NCBI GenBank assembly: GCA_029204225.1
Contig: CM055107.1
Span: forward strand, 27,186,572 to 27,250,571
Direction: 5' to 3'
Length of the DNA stretch: 64,000 nucleotides
Source of the DNA: Diphasiastrum complanatum
Taxonomy: Eukaryota; Streptophyta; Lycopodiopsida; Lycopodiales; Lycopodiaceae
This document shows, piece by piece, positions 37,801 to 46,357 of the stretch. The position numbers were made by a program, and so were the translations under genes. The notes under the pieces were generated by a model that was not told where the DNA came from, ran no database searches, and saw only the letters and a program-made list of their open reading frames with translations. Each line of letters starts with the position of its first letter. Position 1 is the first letter of the stretch.

Positions 37801-40800
37801 GTAGATAGGAGAAAAAGGGAAGAAAAAAGAAGGGAGACGGAAGAAGAAAGGAAAAAGCAAGAGGAGACAGAATAACAAACACATTGTGGTCAGTCTTTTG
37901 AAAGTCCACGGTTGAAACAAGAATGGATAGCTGCTCCAAACTGAACTATTTGTAAGGAACTTGCTGAATCGTCCTCGGGTCGGTTTCAGCAAAGTGTCAT
38001 GCTGAAACAATCTCTTCAAAAATAACAATGATCAATAGCATTAATAATTCCTCTAATAAGAGCAGGAACAACAATGTAGCAACTTTCTGTTAAAAAACTG
38101 TGGACAACAACATCAAAAAGCAACAGTCATGAGATTCCTGCTAGCCAGTTCAAGAGATGTGTCTGCAAATGCTTCAAACTCCTTTTGAAGTATTTCGTCT
38201 TCAATAAGTCCATGAAACATGTTCACAATACTACATTTAAATTCATCTTGATCCTCCTGTTAAATAGAACACCTGCATGCTTCATGAGGTTGAACAGCAG
38301 AATCAACTAAAAAAATGGCTTTGCAGGCCTGTTTGGTTCTGCTGGTAGATTGTCAACAAATATGTACTATCAATAACCCCACTTAGCAGTATGTTTCTCC
38401 AGATTTTTTCCAGCAAATACATACTTAATAAGCCTGGATAGCACCCACTATTCTTCATATGTTCAAGGTTGAAGTGTCTATAAATAACAAGTTTGTATCA
38501 TGCTTGGAGCTTATTCTCATCATTATGCTATGTAGTTCCTATGTTCTTGCAAGTTAAGATTTTGTATGCAATTTAGCTTGATCTGAAAGCTTTGATTCTC
38601 ATCAAGGTTTGCAATGTATTGTAATCTTTTCATTTATTCATTCTTTGTGACGGGTTAGAAGTAATTATGCTGGATGGGTCAAATAAGTCTGTTTGCTTCT
38701 TGCAGAATCAATTTTTCATATCAGGATTAGATGGTGACGATATCATTCGAAATCGGGTACTGGAAGCACTGTATATTCGAATAATTCGTGCATACAAAGA
38801 GAAGCAGTGTTTTCGTGTAATTGTTGTTCTGCCACTATTGCCTGGATTTCAGGTGACCATAGACTTTACTGCATTTTCTAAAATATTGCTATTGTGTTTG
38901 GTTTGAATTCTACCTGCTTATGTGTAAATTTTTATTTAGGGCAGCATAGTAGGTTCTTTGTGGATATTCACTATATCTTACGAGGTGAGCTATCATCTTG
39001 TGCGAGATAAGCTGGGCTCAAAGGTGAGATTAGAATCAGAAAACGGTTGATGTAGGATATTGTCCAATGGTACTTATTCCTTCTGCTGATTCTAATAGAT
39101 GCACTGGTTTCAGTCTTAGAAAAGTTGATTCTTGTGTGATGTCTATGACAGGGAGGAGTAGATGATGCTGGAGGAGCATCAGTACGAGCAATCATGCACT
39201 GGCAATATCGTACTATTTGTAGAGGAAGGTTTTCTTTGTTGCAGAGACTCACTGAGGAACTTGGAGTTGAAGCTGTAGAAAACTATGTCTCATTTTATGG
39301 CCTTCGAAATTATGGCATGCTATCTGAGAATGGTCCCTTGATGACAAGCCAGGTACACAATGTGTGGTACTTCATTCAGCTTATCTACACGTGCTTTTAA
39401 CATCACAGTGTGTATAGAGTGCTGGGAATGCTGTCATGCTGTGCCATTCATTCTGGTTTTTGAATAACGAAGTTGTACTGCTATGATTGTGTAGATTTAT
39501 GTTCACAGTAAACTCATGATCATTGACGACCGCACCGTGATGATTGGTTCTGCAAACATTAATGATCGAAGTTTATTAGGTTCTCGAGACTCTGAGGTAC
39601 GCACTTCCTGACTTTGTTGTGTACTTTTTCAAATCTACGACTTGCAATGGATAATATACTAGTTGACAACTCTACATCCGATCTGAGATTATCCCTCATA
39701 CACGATCATGGCTCACTTAAATTTCTTAGATTCTGAAGTCACAGAAAATATGCTAGCTCAGATTTGTATACAGTCGTCCACTTATGCGTATAGTTGTCCA
39801 CTAATGTGATTTTCTTTTATTGGATGCATATGCCACTTTTGGAAATTGGGGACTTTTCTCGACTTTGTGAAGTTTGATGTTTGACTTGATTGTACAATAG
39901 TTCTTGATTACACACACAATGGTTATTGTTCTCTCTGTCTGAGTGAATACTTAGTAGCCTTGGAGCTCATTTTAGCCACTATATGATTTTTTTAGCCATT
40001 ATTCAACCTTAGTATATAGCATAGTTGCACTGCGTTTCTGGAACAAATAGTATATACACTTGGAACAAATAACCGTCAATACCCTAAAATAATGTTTCTT
40101 TTCACATGTATCTTCTAAAGGCTCCAGAAAAAAGGGAGCATTCTGGAACGCTGTGCAACTATGGCCTCAAATAGAGATTATTTTTTCTTATCTAATACTA
40201 TTAAAAATAGAGAATGTATTTGGCGTTTTGCTTGCTTGTTCCAATCGAGTTCAGGAATGAGGCTCTTTGATATGTATTATTCTAGCATGGCATCTCTTTT
40301 GATGGTTCATGAGGGCATGCTTTCTTTGCCAAATGGCATATATTTAAGTTGTTTTTCGTCACAGGAAATCATGACCATTGTGAGTTGAATCGACCATCAT
40401 GCTATGCAGTTTGAAGTTTTCAATATCTCCAACAAAGTGTTTTAATCAAACATTTTAAAACTTGTTTGCAGATTGCTGTGATTTTGGAAGATACAGAGTA
40501 TCTAGAATCTGTAATGAATTGCAAAACTTGGAAAGCTGGAAGATTTGCTCATAGCTTGCGCAAGTCGCTTTGGGTTGAACACCTAGGTCTACACTATTCT
40601 GAGGTATAACGTAGACATTGATAAGTTATAATACTTGATGTATAGTTCAGTAGTTGCTTTATTTGAATTTATGGTGCATCTTATACGTATGAGAAGGAAA
40701 TTTGACATGCTGACTTTCAAGTTTGTAGAACTTGCTGCACTTTGTAGATTCTTGGGAAAGTGGTTGTACGCTGCAAAAAAAGACACTCTCTCAATGACCA

Positions 40801-43800
40801 TTCGTCAAAAGAAATACAAAAGCAGCGTTTACTATTGAAGTTTTTTAATAGCAACTAGTGTAGAACTCTTAACTTCTACAATATGTTCCGGCTGATCTAC
40901 TCAAAAGTATGTCTTTCATTAATGTTTTCAACATGCTTGTGGGAAAACTAAAACTACATCTATTTTCTAAATGTCTAACAGGCAGATGTGGTCAAAGACC
41001 CTATTTGTGAGACTACATACAAGGATGTTTGGATGTCAAGGGCTCAGGTGTGTAAGTCATGGAAGTTTTCAATTCGTTTTTCATTTGTTGTCAAATTTTG
41101 CACTTCAATCTTTGGAAGGTTTAGGAGTTGTAGCTCATGAACATCAAGTGATTTTTGGATTTAGGGTTTAGGGTTTGGAGCATAACCTCTGTATGAGTAA
41201 GTGTCTTGAGACAAAATCAAATGCCTTCCGAAAATCAACAAAGCAGCAATACACCCTATCATGCTTGGACTTAGCCTCATCAATAATAGCCCTATATGTA
41301 AAAATGTGGTCACTAGTAGAAGCTGAGCTCTAAATCCTACCTGACCCAATATATGTGGTCCACTAATCCCTGCCTTGCTTCTCGCTGCTGTTTGGAGGAT
41401 AGTTCCATAGAGTTTTGCCAGAATATGGCCTATGATAATGGATACAAGATCTTCTAATCTCAGGTACAAATGGATGATGAGTCATGATGAGTTAGATTTG
41501 AACTGAGTCTCGTTTGGTTACATGACGATTATACTTCAATCAAAATAAAGTTTAAAAGGTGGTCTAGTGCATGTTGCTTAAAACTTGAATTGACCCAAGG
41601 CATTGAGTTGGTTGGGCTTAGCCTTATTGCTCACCGTTGTTTGTAGAATGGTTTCATAGAGCTTTGCTATGATGTGCCTGGATGACGTTGGTGTACTGGG
41701 AAGGGGGAAATCTAGACATGATGACATTATTAAGGAGAGCAGAAAGTACTGGGGAGGTGATATCAATGGCATGGATGAGGAGCTCAACTTCTAGGTCTCG
41801 ATATAATGTCTCACGAGCACGAGTACCTTTCAACTTAACAATCACATTCTGCACCATCTTTGTAGTGAATAGTGAGAACTTTGGGATTTGGGTGAAATAG
41901 AGATGGGGAATTTGTATGCACTATGTATAAGGTGTTGGCATATTCGGTCACGGTGTGTAGGTCTTTCAAGAGAGGTGGAGCCCGAGGGAGAAACTTGCGC
42001 TAGAAGACACCCGAAGAAGAGCTAAAGAAGAGGTTTAAAAGTCTTGCCTTCACCTCCCTCATCTGTGGCCTTCTGATTTGGTTAGTGGCATTTGGCATCA
42101 CATAGGAGATGAGGGGAGAAGATGCAAACATGGAAACTTGGAGGCGTAGATGTTGACATGCCTCATCATACCAAGAGTTTTGAGGGAGGCATGATGTGGT
42201 TTCAATTTGGGTTCATATGGTTTAAAAGGGAAAGCAAGGGACGTGGCTATGTAGAGGGTTGTAGTAAGGAAATGGGCTTGAATTTATAGTGGGTTATCAT
42301 GTGGAAGATGGTGGAGCGAGGAGAGGAGTGATTCTTGGTCTAAAGGGCTGGAGGAGGGATTGAAAGTGTAGCAAGAGTCGTGAGAGACCCGGTGGGGTTT
42401 GCTCTTTTTAGCAATAGCAAACAACTTTTGTTCCTTCAAATTAGGCAACATAGTCCTAACGTGAGTCGTATGCTTGAACTTTCCTACATTGTAAGTCAAA
42501 ATGGCATCAATAAAACTTACTACAAACTTATCCATGTATGGTGTGGGCACATCATTCATCCAAATTATCAATACGTGGCATATGATATTGATGCTTAGCA
42601 GTTATCTTGTTCAGGCCTCGATAATCTACACACGCAAGCCAAGATCCATCCTTCTCCTATTTGAAATGATCAGCGAGGCAGCAGGTGAAAAGCTAGGTTT
42701 GTGCAAGATACTCTAGCATCTTCCTCACCTCCTCTTCCTTTCTCAAACTTGTTCTATATGGTGGTCTGTTAACAAGACAAGATCCATGAATTAGCTCAAT
42801 CTCGTGTTCAACATTTTTACTAGGCGGTAACGCAAATGGCAAATAATCCGTAGACACATGCAAAATCACCCCGAATTTTATGGTCTTATCCAACACTGTC
42901 TTGCCCTGCCACACGCTACTCTCACTAGTACTAGTAGTCTTATCCAATAGAAAGCAAACATACATGCTTTACAACTTACCTCATGCAATTACGTAGCTGA
43001 GACTAGTGGTCCTGCGGATACAAAGAAACATCTTTATCACTCTATCATTGGATCCTTAATGTACCTTTATGGTTTGCACTCGGCCTGACATTGCCAATGT
43101 AGTACGTACCTTAAGTCACTTTGTGTTAGATACAAGGATAGTACAATGGAAAGCAGTACTAAGAGTTCTAAGATACATCCATAGTATCACGGATACGTGC
43201 ATCTACTATGACAACAAAACAAGCGAGGCTAATGTTTTGAAAGGATACATGCAAATGCGGAATGGGCTGGAGATGCTGACACCAAAAGATCAACTTCTGG
43301 GTATGGCGTATCGGACGCAGTGGATGTGCCTGCCGATGTTGAACAATAGACCAATCTCCTGGAACAACATGAAACAAACTTAAGTGGTCTTATTCTCAAT
43401 TGAAGTAGAGTACATAACAGCTACACTTGCAACAAAGGAAGCAGTTCTTGGCTGAGGTAGTTGCTGTCAGATGTCAGTCTACTAGAAGGATATTCGACAA
43501 TTCTGTTTTGTGATAATATGAGATTCATAGCTTATCTAAACCAAGATTCCATTCCAAAAGTAAGCATATCAAAATCAAGTACCATTATGTTAGAGACAAA
43601 GTGCTAAACAAAGAGTTCAAGCTGCGGAGTATTGTAAGTTATTTGATGTAGATCTAGATAATTAAATGTATAGGCCAAAAATTTTGTACCTAGAACCCTA
43701 TTAAAATTTTCTGAATATAGTAGGGCCTATATCGAACCAATACCAAGAGCTTGCATCGATCTAGCCTACCTAAAGTTAAGTTGACTGGTATGTAGGTAGG

Positions 43801-44424
43801 TGAGTTACGTAGGGGTAGGTGAGACTAGAAAGAGAAAATAATGAAGCTTTGACAAGTTAGTGTTTCCGTTTTGTTGTTTGATCATTGTATTTTTAATCAC
43901 TAATATAGAATGCTATTTTGTGTCATTTGTCATTGTGTCAAGAAGTTATGTTACATTTATGATTGTTTAGTACAATCATAACTGTGTTTGAACTTTGAAG
44001 GTACATAGTCTAGTGATTGTAGGCTTTAATCATTCTTGCCATAGCATTCATAGCTAATCATTTCAGGCTCAGATTCAGATTTTGACAGGTTAGAGAAATT
44101 AGGGATTTTCATCAATGAAAACTACATAAGGGACCTGGTGCAATTGAAAGTAACTGCTTTGAAAAGAGTCAAAACATATACACGGAACTTGGAAGAGATT
44201 AACCCTACATTAACTAACACTAAACAACTTTATTTGAAGGAAAGATTATCCTCCTTTGAAAGGCAACAGTTTGCAACAGGAGAGCTACCTCCCATGATTT
44301 GGTAATTGAAATAGGCACTACATGAGATCTCTAGACAACATGCAAAGCTGGTTACAGGATACCTTCAGTGTTGTGTCCCTTTGGTATTCTAAACACATCA
44401 ATGGAGCTTTTTTCTTCTTCTGCT

Positions 44425-44460
<36 letters not shown>

Positions 44461-46357
44461 CTTGTACTTTGTGGGTGATTGGAATGAACCTTGTCCTAAT
44501 GATCACCTTGTATGGAATTTTTACACCCCTGGTGTCATGCCCACGACTGGTCTCGGGTAGCGTGTCCACGCTAGGGATCAGTAGACCAACAACCCGTAAG
44601 TTAATTGTGACTATAAGGGAATTGGGGCCCTTATGTGTATAAGGTCATGATTAATGGTTGTAGGCTTAAAGTCATGATGGTGGATTTGTATGGGTCTATC
44701 AGTGAGTCATTGGGGAATTGGATGACGTGGCCCAGATAGGCTGCAGAGGTGTCCAGTGAGGTGTCACAGTGCACTGCTAGTGGTGCATGGGCCTTGGAGG
44801 GTATAAGTATACCGATTGGGCTCTCACTAGTGTATGCTTGATTGCATGTCTGGTAGCAGTATGCTGCTAGTGTGAATCCTCATTCCTCTTTGAGATTGAT
44901 CCATAGGTTGGGGGCTAGATCCGTTCGATCTAGGATTGGTTGGGTTGGTTTGTCCACCATCCGTTCCCTTTGTGGTTGCTTGTTTGGCATGCTTAGAGTA
45001 GGATCCTTGGTCGTGGACTTTATACCTGGTCTCTTGGTGAGGTATAGGATCGCAATCCTGCCTAAATGCCTTGTATGCCTGTGAAGTAGATGACCTGCTA
45101 TGGAGTCCAAAATTAAGAGACTGGCTTGGCCATCCTAATTGTTTTGTGGGCTGCTGGCCATTGGACTCGCTTCACTGGTTATGGTTCCTGTTGTCTGTTT
45201 CCTGATCACGGTTTTTCAGCTAAATTCTGTAAACAATTGGCTAGTTATTAGATAGAGTCGCAGGTCTCTAATGTGGCTTGTCTAGTTCTGCTTGATTAGA
45301 TGAATTATTAATGGATAATTTTCACTTTTAATGTGGCTTGTCTAGTTCTGCTTGATTAGATGGATTATTAATGGATAATCTTCACTTTTCAGTATACTGT
45401 TAGTACACCAGTTGTTATCTACATTCTAGAACCTTACCGACTCAGAATTGTCTCCTTTAGGAATGTCATCCATCCTTGATGACAAGATGCTCTACCCAAA
45501 TATTGTAAGGGCATGCATGCCCTACAGCTCCAAATTTGGGATGTGGTTTAGTTGGTAGAACGGGCTTTCAGCTTCTTGGTCAATTTTGAGTTCAGATGTG
45601 CAGTGCTCAAAACACACTGGCATTCTCATAAGAAAATCTATTCAAATTTTTTGCTCATAGATTTTTGCATGTTATCCGCTCAAAGTATACTCTGTTCTGA
45701 ATCTTTATCACTTAGAATTGAGACACATCTGTTTAAACTAAAGCACCATATTTTTATTTTCTCTATTTGTGGAATAATGCTGCATGGATCTAGACTTATT
45801 CATCAGAGGATGCCTTCTTCAGGGTTGTTAACTTTCTCCTATTACAGGTGAACACAGGCATTTATGATGCAGTTTTTGAGTGCATTCCAAATGACTACAT
45901 CCTTTCCAGGTTCTAAACTTTTGGCTATGTGGTTTAGACTTTCTACTCCAGTTCTGGACACTCTTTGTAGTTTATCCATTTTAGATTTAAGCTGGTTAGT
46001 GGTCGCAACCTACCTAGAAATGAGTTTATTCCATATGTGTAGATTATTTATAAATAGTGGAGGCTCTTCTCAAATTTTCAAAAACACTTGTATCCCTGCA
46101 GGGGTGCACTCAGGCAGATGGTTGCCAAACAGAAAGACAACGAAGAATATAGTACTACCGATTTGGGTATGGCACCATTAATTATTACAGAAAGTTACAG
46201 AAATGGAGAGATCAAAACAAACAATGGGTCACCAGACTGTTTAAATGCAATTCAAGGTCATCTTGTATGTTTTCCTCTTCAATTTTTATCTGCGGAGGAT
46301 CTAAGGCCTGTATTCAAGGAAAGCGAGTACTATGCTTCGGCGCAAGTTTATCACTGA
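16658..46357 (+). CDS. PLDZETA: phospholipase D zeta (PX-PH-type PLD), 20 exons, 1,113 aa
   Basis: Hydrolyses membrane phosphatidylcholine to phosphatidic acid and choline. In Arabidopsis the zeta class acts in vesicle traffic, root growth and phosphate starvation; it lacks the C2 domain of other plant PLDs. Exons: 16658-16852, 20113-20214, 21263-21366, 21801-21942, 22261-22425, 26199-26366, 26578-26820, 26923-27039, 27942-28081, 28410-28559, 28716-28872, 29093-29671, 29795-29908, 38706-38852, 39152-39352, 39495-39596, 40472-40603, 40982-41047, 45848-45909, 46102-46357. All junctions keep frame and the exons total 3,342 nt. PX spans about residues 37-140 and PH about 182-350. HKD1 is H462/K464/D469 (HHEKLVIVD) and HKD2 is H912/K914/D919 (HSKLMIIDD, then GSANINDRS). 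Length matches the known family (about 1,100 aa). The start is the first in-frame ATG, in good context (GGCATGG). Intron 2 is GC-AG; all others are GT-AG. No exon is damaged, so it should be functional. Confidence 0.96.
17884..18040 (+). rRNA. 18S rRNA gene fragment inside PLD zeta intron 1
   Basis: The sequence from GCCATGCATGTGTAAGTATA through GTGAAACTGCGAATGGCTCA, CTTGCTACTCGGATACCCGT, CTCTAGAGCTAATACGTGCA and GGAAGGGACGTATTTA follows the 5' region of plant 18S rRNA in order. A deletion of about six bases lies just after the ATTAAATCAG word. It is a roughly 157-bp piece of an 1.8-kb gene and cannot be functional. The CCCGTAGTAACTC and CACCAAATCCCGA variants look gymnosperm-like rather than like flowering plants, from memory. 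Confidence 0.9.
20113..20214 (+). CDS. PLDZETA: PLD zeta exon 2 (residues 66-99), PX domain
   Basis: [20 protein letters not shown] and EDLQEKQEQ form the basic centre of the PX lipid-binding fold. The exon ends GAACAG before GCAAGT, a non-consensus GC donor with otherwise strong context. Confidence 0.95.
21263..21366 (+). CDS. PLDZETA: PLD zeta exon 3 (residues 100-133)
   Basis: [12 protein letters not shown] is conserved and is followed by an acidic linker. The donor CGCAG|GTCCTT is weak, but it is the only one that keeps frame with exon 4 (AG plus A gives Arg). Confidence 0.85.
21380..21647 (+). repeat. tandem duplication of about 130 bp in intron 3
   Basis: GCTCTTTCAGTTGA starts at 21,380 and again at 21,509. 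Both copies run through GAGCCATAAA, CAGCTACTTGCTGTATTTTG and TTAGGTCACAAAGAGA to a CTGCAT word. The copies have diverged, so the event is not recent. It begins 13 bases after exon 3. Confidence 0.85.
21801..21942 (+). CDS. PLDZETA: PLD zeta exon 4 (residues 134-181)
   Basis: [18 protein letters not shown], then [19 protein letters not shown], the PX-PH linker conserved in plant PLD zeta. The acceptor is TTTTTGGCACAG|A. Confidence 0.93.
22261..22425 (+). CDS. PLDZETA: PLD zeta exon 5 (residues 182-236), PH domain start
   Basis: [19 protein letters not shown], then [11 protein letters not shown] and a Cys-rich loop ([15 protein letters not shown]) typical of the PH domain in this family. Confidence 0.95.
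23500..24560 (+). pseudogene. decayed Ty3/gypsy gag-protease-RT fragment in PLD zeta intron 5
   Basis: In shifting frames the plus strand shows a degenerate zinc knuckle ([12 protein letters not shown]), a protease ([21 protein letters not shown], with ESGS where DSGA is usual), [11 protein letters not shown], and the start of RT ([32 protein letters not shown]). Many stops are present. No LTRs were found. It lies in the same orientation as the host gene. Confidence 0.7.
25340..25740 (+). pseudogene. possible pentatricopeptide-repeat remnant in intron 5
   Basis: Two short stretches ([15 protein letters not shown] near 25,420 and NDMISWNAR near 25,640) resemble the VVSWNAMI segment of plant PPR proteins, about 210 bp apart in broken frames. 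A third scrap ([13 protein letters not shown]) is at about 37,770. The matches are short and could be chance. Confidence 0.25.
26199..26366 (+). CDS. PLDZETA: PLD zeta exon 6 (residues 237-292), PH domain
   Basis: [17 protein letters not shown], then [10 protein letters not shown]: central PH strands. The donor is GTT|GTGAGT. Confidence 0.95.
26578..26820 (+). CDS. PLDZETA: PLD zeta exon 7 (residues 293-373), PH domain end and start of catalytic region
   Basis: [11 protein letters not shown] and the PH C-terminal helix ([11 protein letters not shown]), then [20 protein letters not shown] and [19 protein letters not shown], the N-terminal part of the PLD catalytic domain. Confidence 0.96.
26923..27039 (+). 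CDS. PLDZETA: PLD zeta exon 8 (residues 374-412)
   Basis: [18 protein letters not shown], then [16 protein letters not shown]: conserved strand and helix leading to the first HKD lobe. Confidence 0.96.
27942..28081 (+). CDS. PLDZETA: PLD zeta exon 9 (residues 413-458)
   Basis: [17 protein letters not shown], then [20 protein letters not shown]. The last two bases (TG) join G of exon 10 to make the Trp before HKD1. Confidence 0.96.
28410..28559 (+). CDS. PLDZETA: PLD zeta exon 10 (residues 459-508), HKD motif 1
   Basis: Contains [18 protein letters not shown] and [11 protein letters not shown]: the first HxKxxxxD catalytic half-site (H462, K464, D469), followed by [10 protein letters not shown]. 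Confidence 0.97.
28716..28872 (+). CDS. PLDZETA: PLD zeta exon 11 (residues 509-561)
   Basis: [17 protein letters not shown], then [20 protein letters not shown] and [10 protein letters not shown], the conserved block after HKD1. Confidence 0.96.
29093..29671 (+). CDS. PLDZETA: PLD zeta exon 12 (residues 562-754), large linker exon
   Basis: Starts [19 protein letters not shown] and ends GPRVQCCCQ. The middle is a Ser/Glu-rich, poorly conserved loop typical of plant PLD zeta, ending in [13 protein letters not shown]. It is the longest exon (579 bp). Confidence 0.95.
29795..29908 (+). CDS. PLDZETA: PLD zeta exon 13 (residues 755-792)
   Basis: [17 protein letters not shown] and [18 protein letters not shown], the start of the second catalytic lobe. 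It is followed by the 8,797-bp intron 13. Confidence 0.96.
30282..30325. repeat. 44-bp perfect palindrome in PLD zeta intron 13
   Basis: GTTCCGGAACGGAACACGTT (30,282-30,301) and its exact inverse (30,306-30,325) flank the 4-base loop CCAG. Each arm also holds the smaller palindrome GTTCCGGAAC. A short TA/TG microsatellite lies about 60-100 bp upstream. It would form a strong hairpin in the pre-mRNA. Confidence 0.9.
30805..32036 (+). pseudogene. hAT-family transposase pseudogene in intron 13
   Basis: In broken frames the plus strand carries hAT landmarks in order: a DUF659-like region ([22 protein letters not shown]-like [16 protein letters not shown]; then [20 protein letters not shown] and [20 protein letters not shown]), a [17 protein letters not shown] segment, and the C-terminal dimerisation motif ([20 protein letters not shown] and [14 protein letters not shown]). 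Frameshifts and stops abound. It ends at NLRL, just before the gypsy LTR at 32,050, so the retrotransposon landed in or beside it. No terminal inverted repeats were identified. Confidence 0.85.
32050..32473 (+). repeat. gypsy 5' LTR
   Basis: Starts TGCACAGAG and ends ...CTATTACA, followed by C and then the tRNA-Met primer site. Compared with the 3' LTR it has an extra 24 bases near 32,135-32,160 and four extra near 32,118. The identity with the 3' LTR continues about 15 bases left of the assumed start (GCTATxTAGACACA), so the true boundary may be earlier. Confidence 0.85.
32475..32487 (+). other. gypsy primer-binding site, tRNA-Met type
   Basis: TGGTATCAGAGCC is the standard plant initiator tRNA-Met priming site, one base after the 5' LTR. 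Confidence 0.92.
33274..34266 (+). pseudogene. gypsy gag (330 codons to a frameshift)
   Basis: The ATG at 33,274 begins [19 protein letters not shown]. An acidic helical N-terminus is followed by the capsid region ([15 protein letters not shown]...A...FL.EF.P). The frame is lost in the A-rich tract near 34,200-34,230; the zinc knuckle ([19 protein letters not shown] type) continues in another frame at about 34,308-34,352. The untranslated leader from 32,488 to 33,273 has no other gene. Confidence 0.85.
34500..35190 (+). pseudogene. gypsy aspartic protease region
   Basis: [20 protein letters not shown] carries DDGA in place of the usual DSGA, so the catalytic Asp is there but the following Ser is changed. 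A frame break lies near 34,730. The reading then continues through a GRDWLYSL-type motif and [17 protein letters not shown], the link to RT. Confidence 0.75.
35190..35990 (+). pseudogene. gypsy reverse transcriptase
   Basis: Best-preserved part of the element, open at 35,259-35,981. It includes [42 protein letters not shown], the active site [11 protein letters not shown] with both Asp residues, and [11 protein letters not shown]. The frame shifts near 35,940 into the RNase H frame. Confidence 0.92.
35933..36380 (+). pseudogene. gypsy RNase H
   Basis: [16 protein letters not shown], then [19 protein letters not shown] and VLTDQ, with the catalytic D, E and D visible. A frameshift at about 36,230 follows the last Asp; [19 protein letters not shown] and a NTVADA-L block continue downstream. 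Confidence 0.88.
36600..36870 (+). pseudogene. gypsy integrase N-terminal zinc region, truncated
   Basis: [20 protein letters not shown] and [20 protein letters not shown] give the HH and first Cys of the HHCC zinc fold. Directly after the first Cys the sequence becomes LTR, so the second Cys and the whole DDE core are missing. Confidence 0.88.
36878..37275 (+). repeat. gypsy 3' LTR
   Basis: Matches the 5' LTR over its full length apart from two short gaps; ends CTATTATACA against CTATTACA. Several differences fall at CpG dinucleotides. Beyond it, 37,276-38,705 is intron 13 sequence with a purine-rich tract (about 37,800-37,870) and no recognisable gene. Confidence 0.88.
38706..38852 (+). 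CDS. PLDZETA: PLD zeta exon 14 (residues 793-841)
   Basis: [20 protein letters not shown], then [14 protein letters not shown]: conserved core of lobe 2. The acceptor is TTCTTGCAG|A. Confidence 0.96.
39152..39352 (+). CDS. PLDZETA: PLD zeta exon 15 (residues 842-908)
   Basis: [20 protein letters not shown], then [18 protein letters not shown], conserved in eukaryotic PX-PH PLDs. Confidence 0.96.
39495..39596 (+). CDS. PLDZETA: PLD zeta exon 16 (residues 909-942), HKD motif 2
   Basis: [18 protein letters not shown], then [16 protein letters not shown]: the second HxKxxxxD half-site (H912, K914, D919) and the following GSANINDRS block. Confidence 0.97.
40472..40603 (+). CDS. PLDZETA: PLD zeta exon 17 (residues 943-986)
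   Basis: [18 protein letters not shown], then [20 protein letters not shown], the conserved C-terminal helical block. Confidence 0.95.
40982..41047 (+). CDS. PLDZETA: PLD zeta exon 18 (residues 987-1008)
   Basis: [20 protein letters not shown] 66-bp exon followed by the 4,800-bp intron 18. Confidence 0.92.
41161..41900 (-). pseudogene. LINE reverse transcriptase fragments in intron 18
   Basis: On the minus strand, 41,470-41,190 reads [22 protein letters not shown] and, after a frameshift, [19 protein letters not shown] with [13 protein letters not shown]: conserved blocks of plant non-LTR RT up to the first catalytic Asp. A second, overlapping piece at 41,860-41,580 carries [12 protein letters not shown] and [13 protein letters not shown], so two partial copies lie in tandem. 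Both are full of frameshifts. The left end abuts two and a half TTTAGGG units (41,158-41,180). Confidence 0.75.
42284..42965 (-). pseudogene. Ty3/gypsy RT fragment with central deletion, intron 18
   Basis: From right to left on the minus strand: [37 protein letters not shown], then [14 protein letters not shown] in another frame, then a jump to [16 protein letters not shown] (normally FIDDILVYS) and LKEQKLFA. The middle of RT is missing and the second active-site Asp is changed to Ala. 41,900-42,283 has no motif I can name. Confidence 0.75.
42970..43660 (+). pseudogene. copia RT/RNase H fragment, intron 18
   Basis: [35 protein letters not shown], then in broken frames a PISWNN block, IEVEYI-A, and [14 protein letters not shown] near 43,560-43,600. 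This is the usual order from the RT C-terminus into RNase H. It points opposite to the neighbouring gypsy fragment. Confidence 0.72.
44054..44305 (+). other. exon-like open frame without ATG, intron 18
   Basis: The frame is open for 83 codons to TAA at 44,303 and is highly charged ([38 protein letters not shown], then [19 protein letters not shown]). A pyrimidine-containing stretch ending TTTCAG at 44,066 could serve as a splice acceptor. I do not recognise the protein. It may be a fragment of a captured host gene, a decayed element, or an unused exon. Confidence 0.3.
44429..44457. repeat. (CT)n microsatellite, about 29 bp
   Basis: Perfect CT dinucleotides in intron 18 after a TTCTTC-rich run. 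Confidence 0.9.
44532..45090 (+). repeat. possible solo LTR in intron 18
   Basis: From TGTCATGCCCACGACTGG at 44,532 the sequence is less AT-rich than its flanks, has a GGTATAAGTATACCG TATA-like element near 44,800 and reads like a plant gypsy LTR. No matching second LTR or internal region is present, and the right end is not fixed. Confidence 0.35.
45269..45388 (+). repeat. 60-bp tandem duplication
   Basis: The unit from AATGTGGCTTGTCTAGTTCT to a TTTTCACTTTT end occurs twice with an exact 60-base period. Only about two bases differ, so the event looks fairly recent. Confidence 0.92.
45848..45909 (+). CDS. PLDZETA: PLD zeta exon 19 (residues 1009-1028)
   Basis: [20 protein letters not shown]. 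The last two bases (AG) complete Arg with exon 20. Confidence 0.93.
46102..46357 (+). CDS. PLDZETA: PLD zeta exon 20 (residues 1029-1113) and stop
   Basis: [44 protein letters not shown] and the family C-terminus [12 protein letters not shown], then TGA at 46,355. Confidence 0.96.

Noticed and set aside
37660-38028. Phe/Pro-rich minus-strand frames of 88-122 codons
   Set aside because: They are the complement of a purine-rich tract in PLD zeta intron 13, with no domain.
41158-41180. Two and a half TTTAGGG units
   Set aside because: Too short to call an interstitial telomere block; it may be chance or a LINE end.
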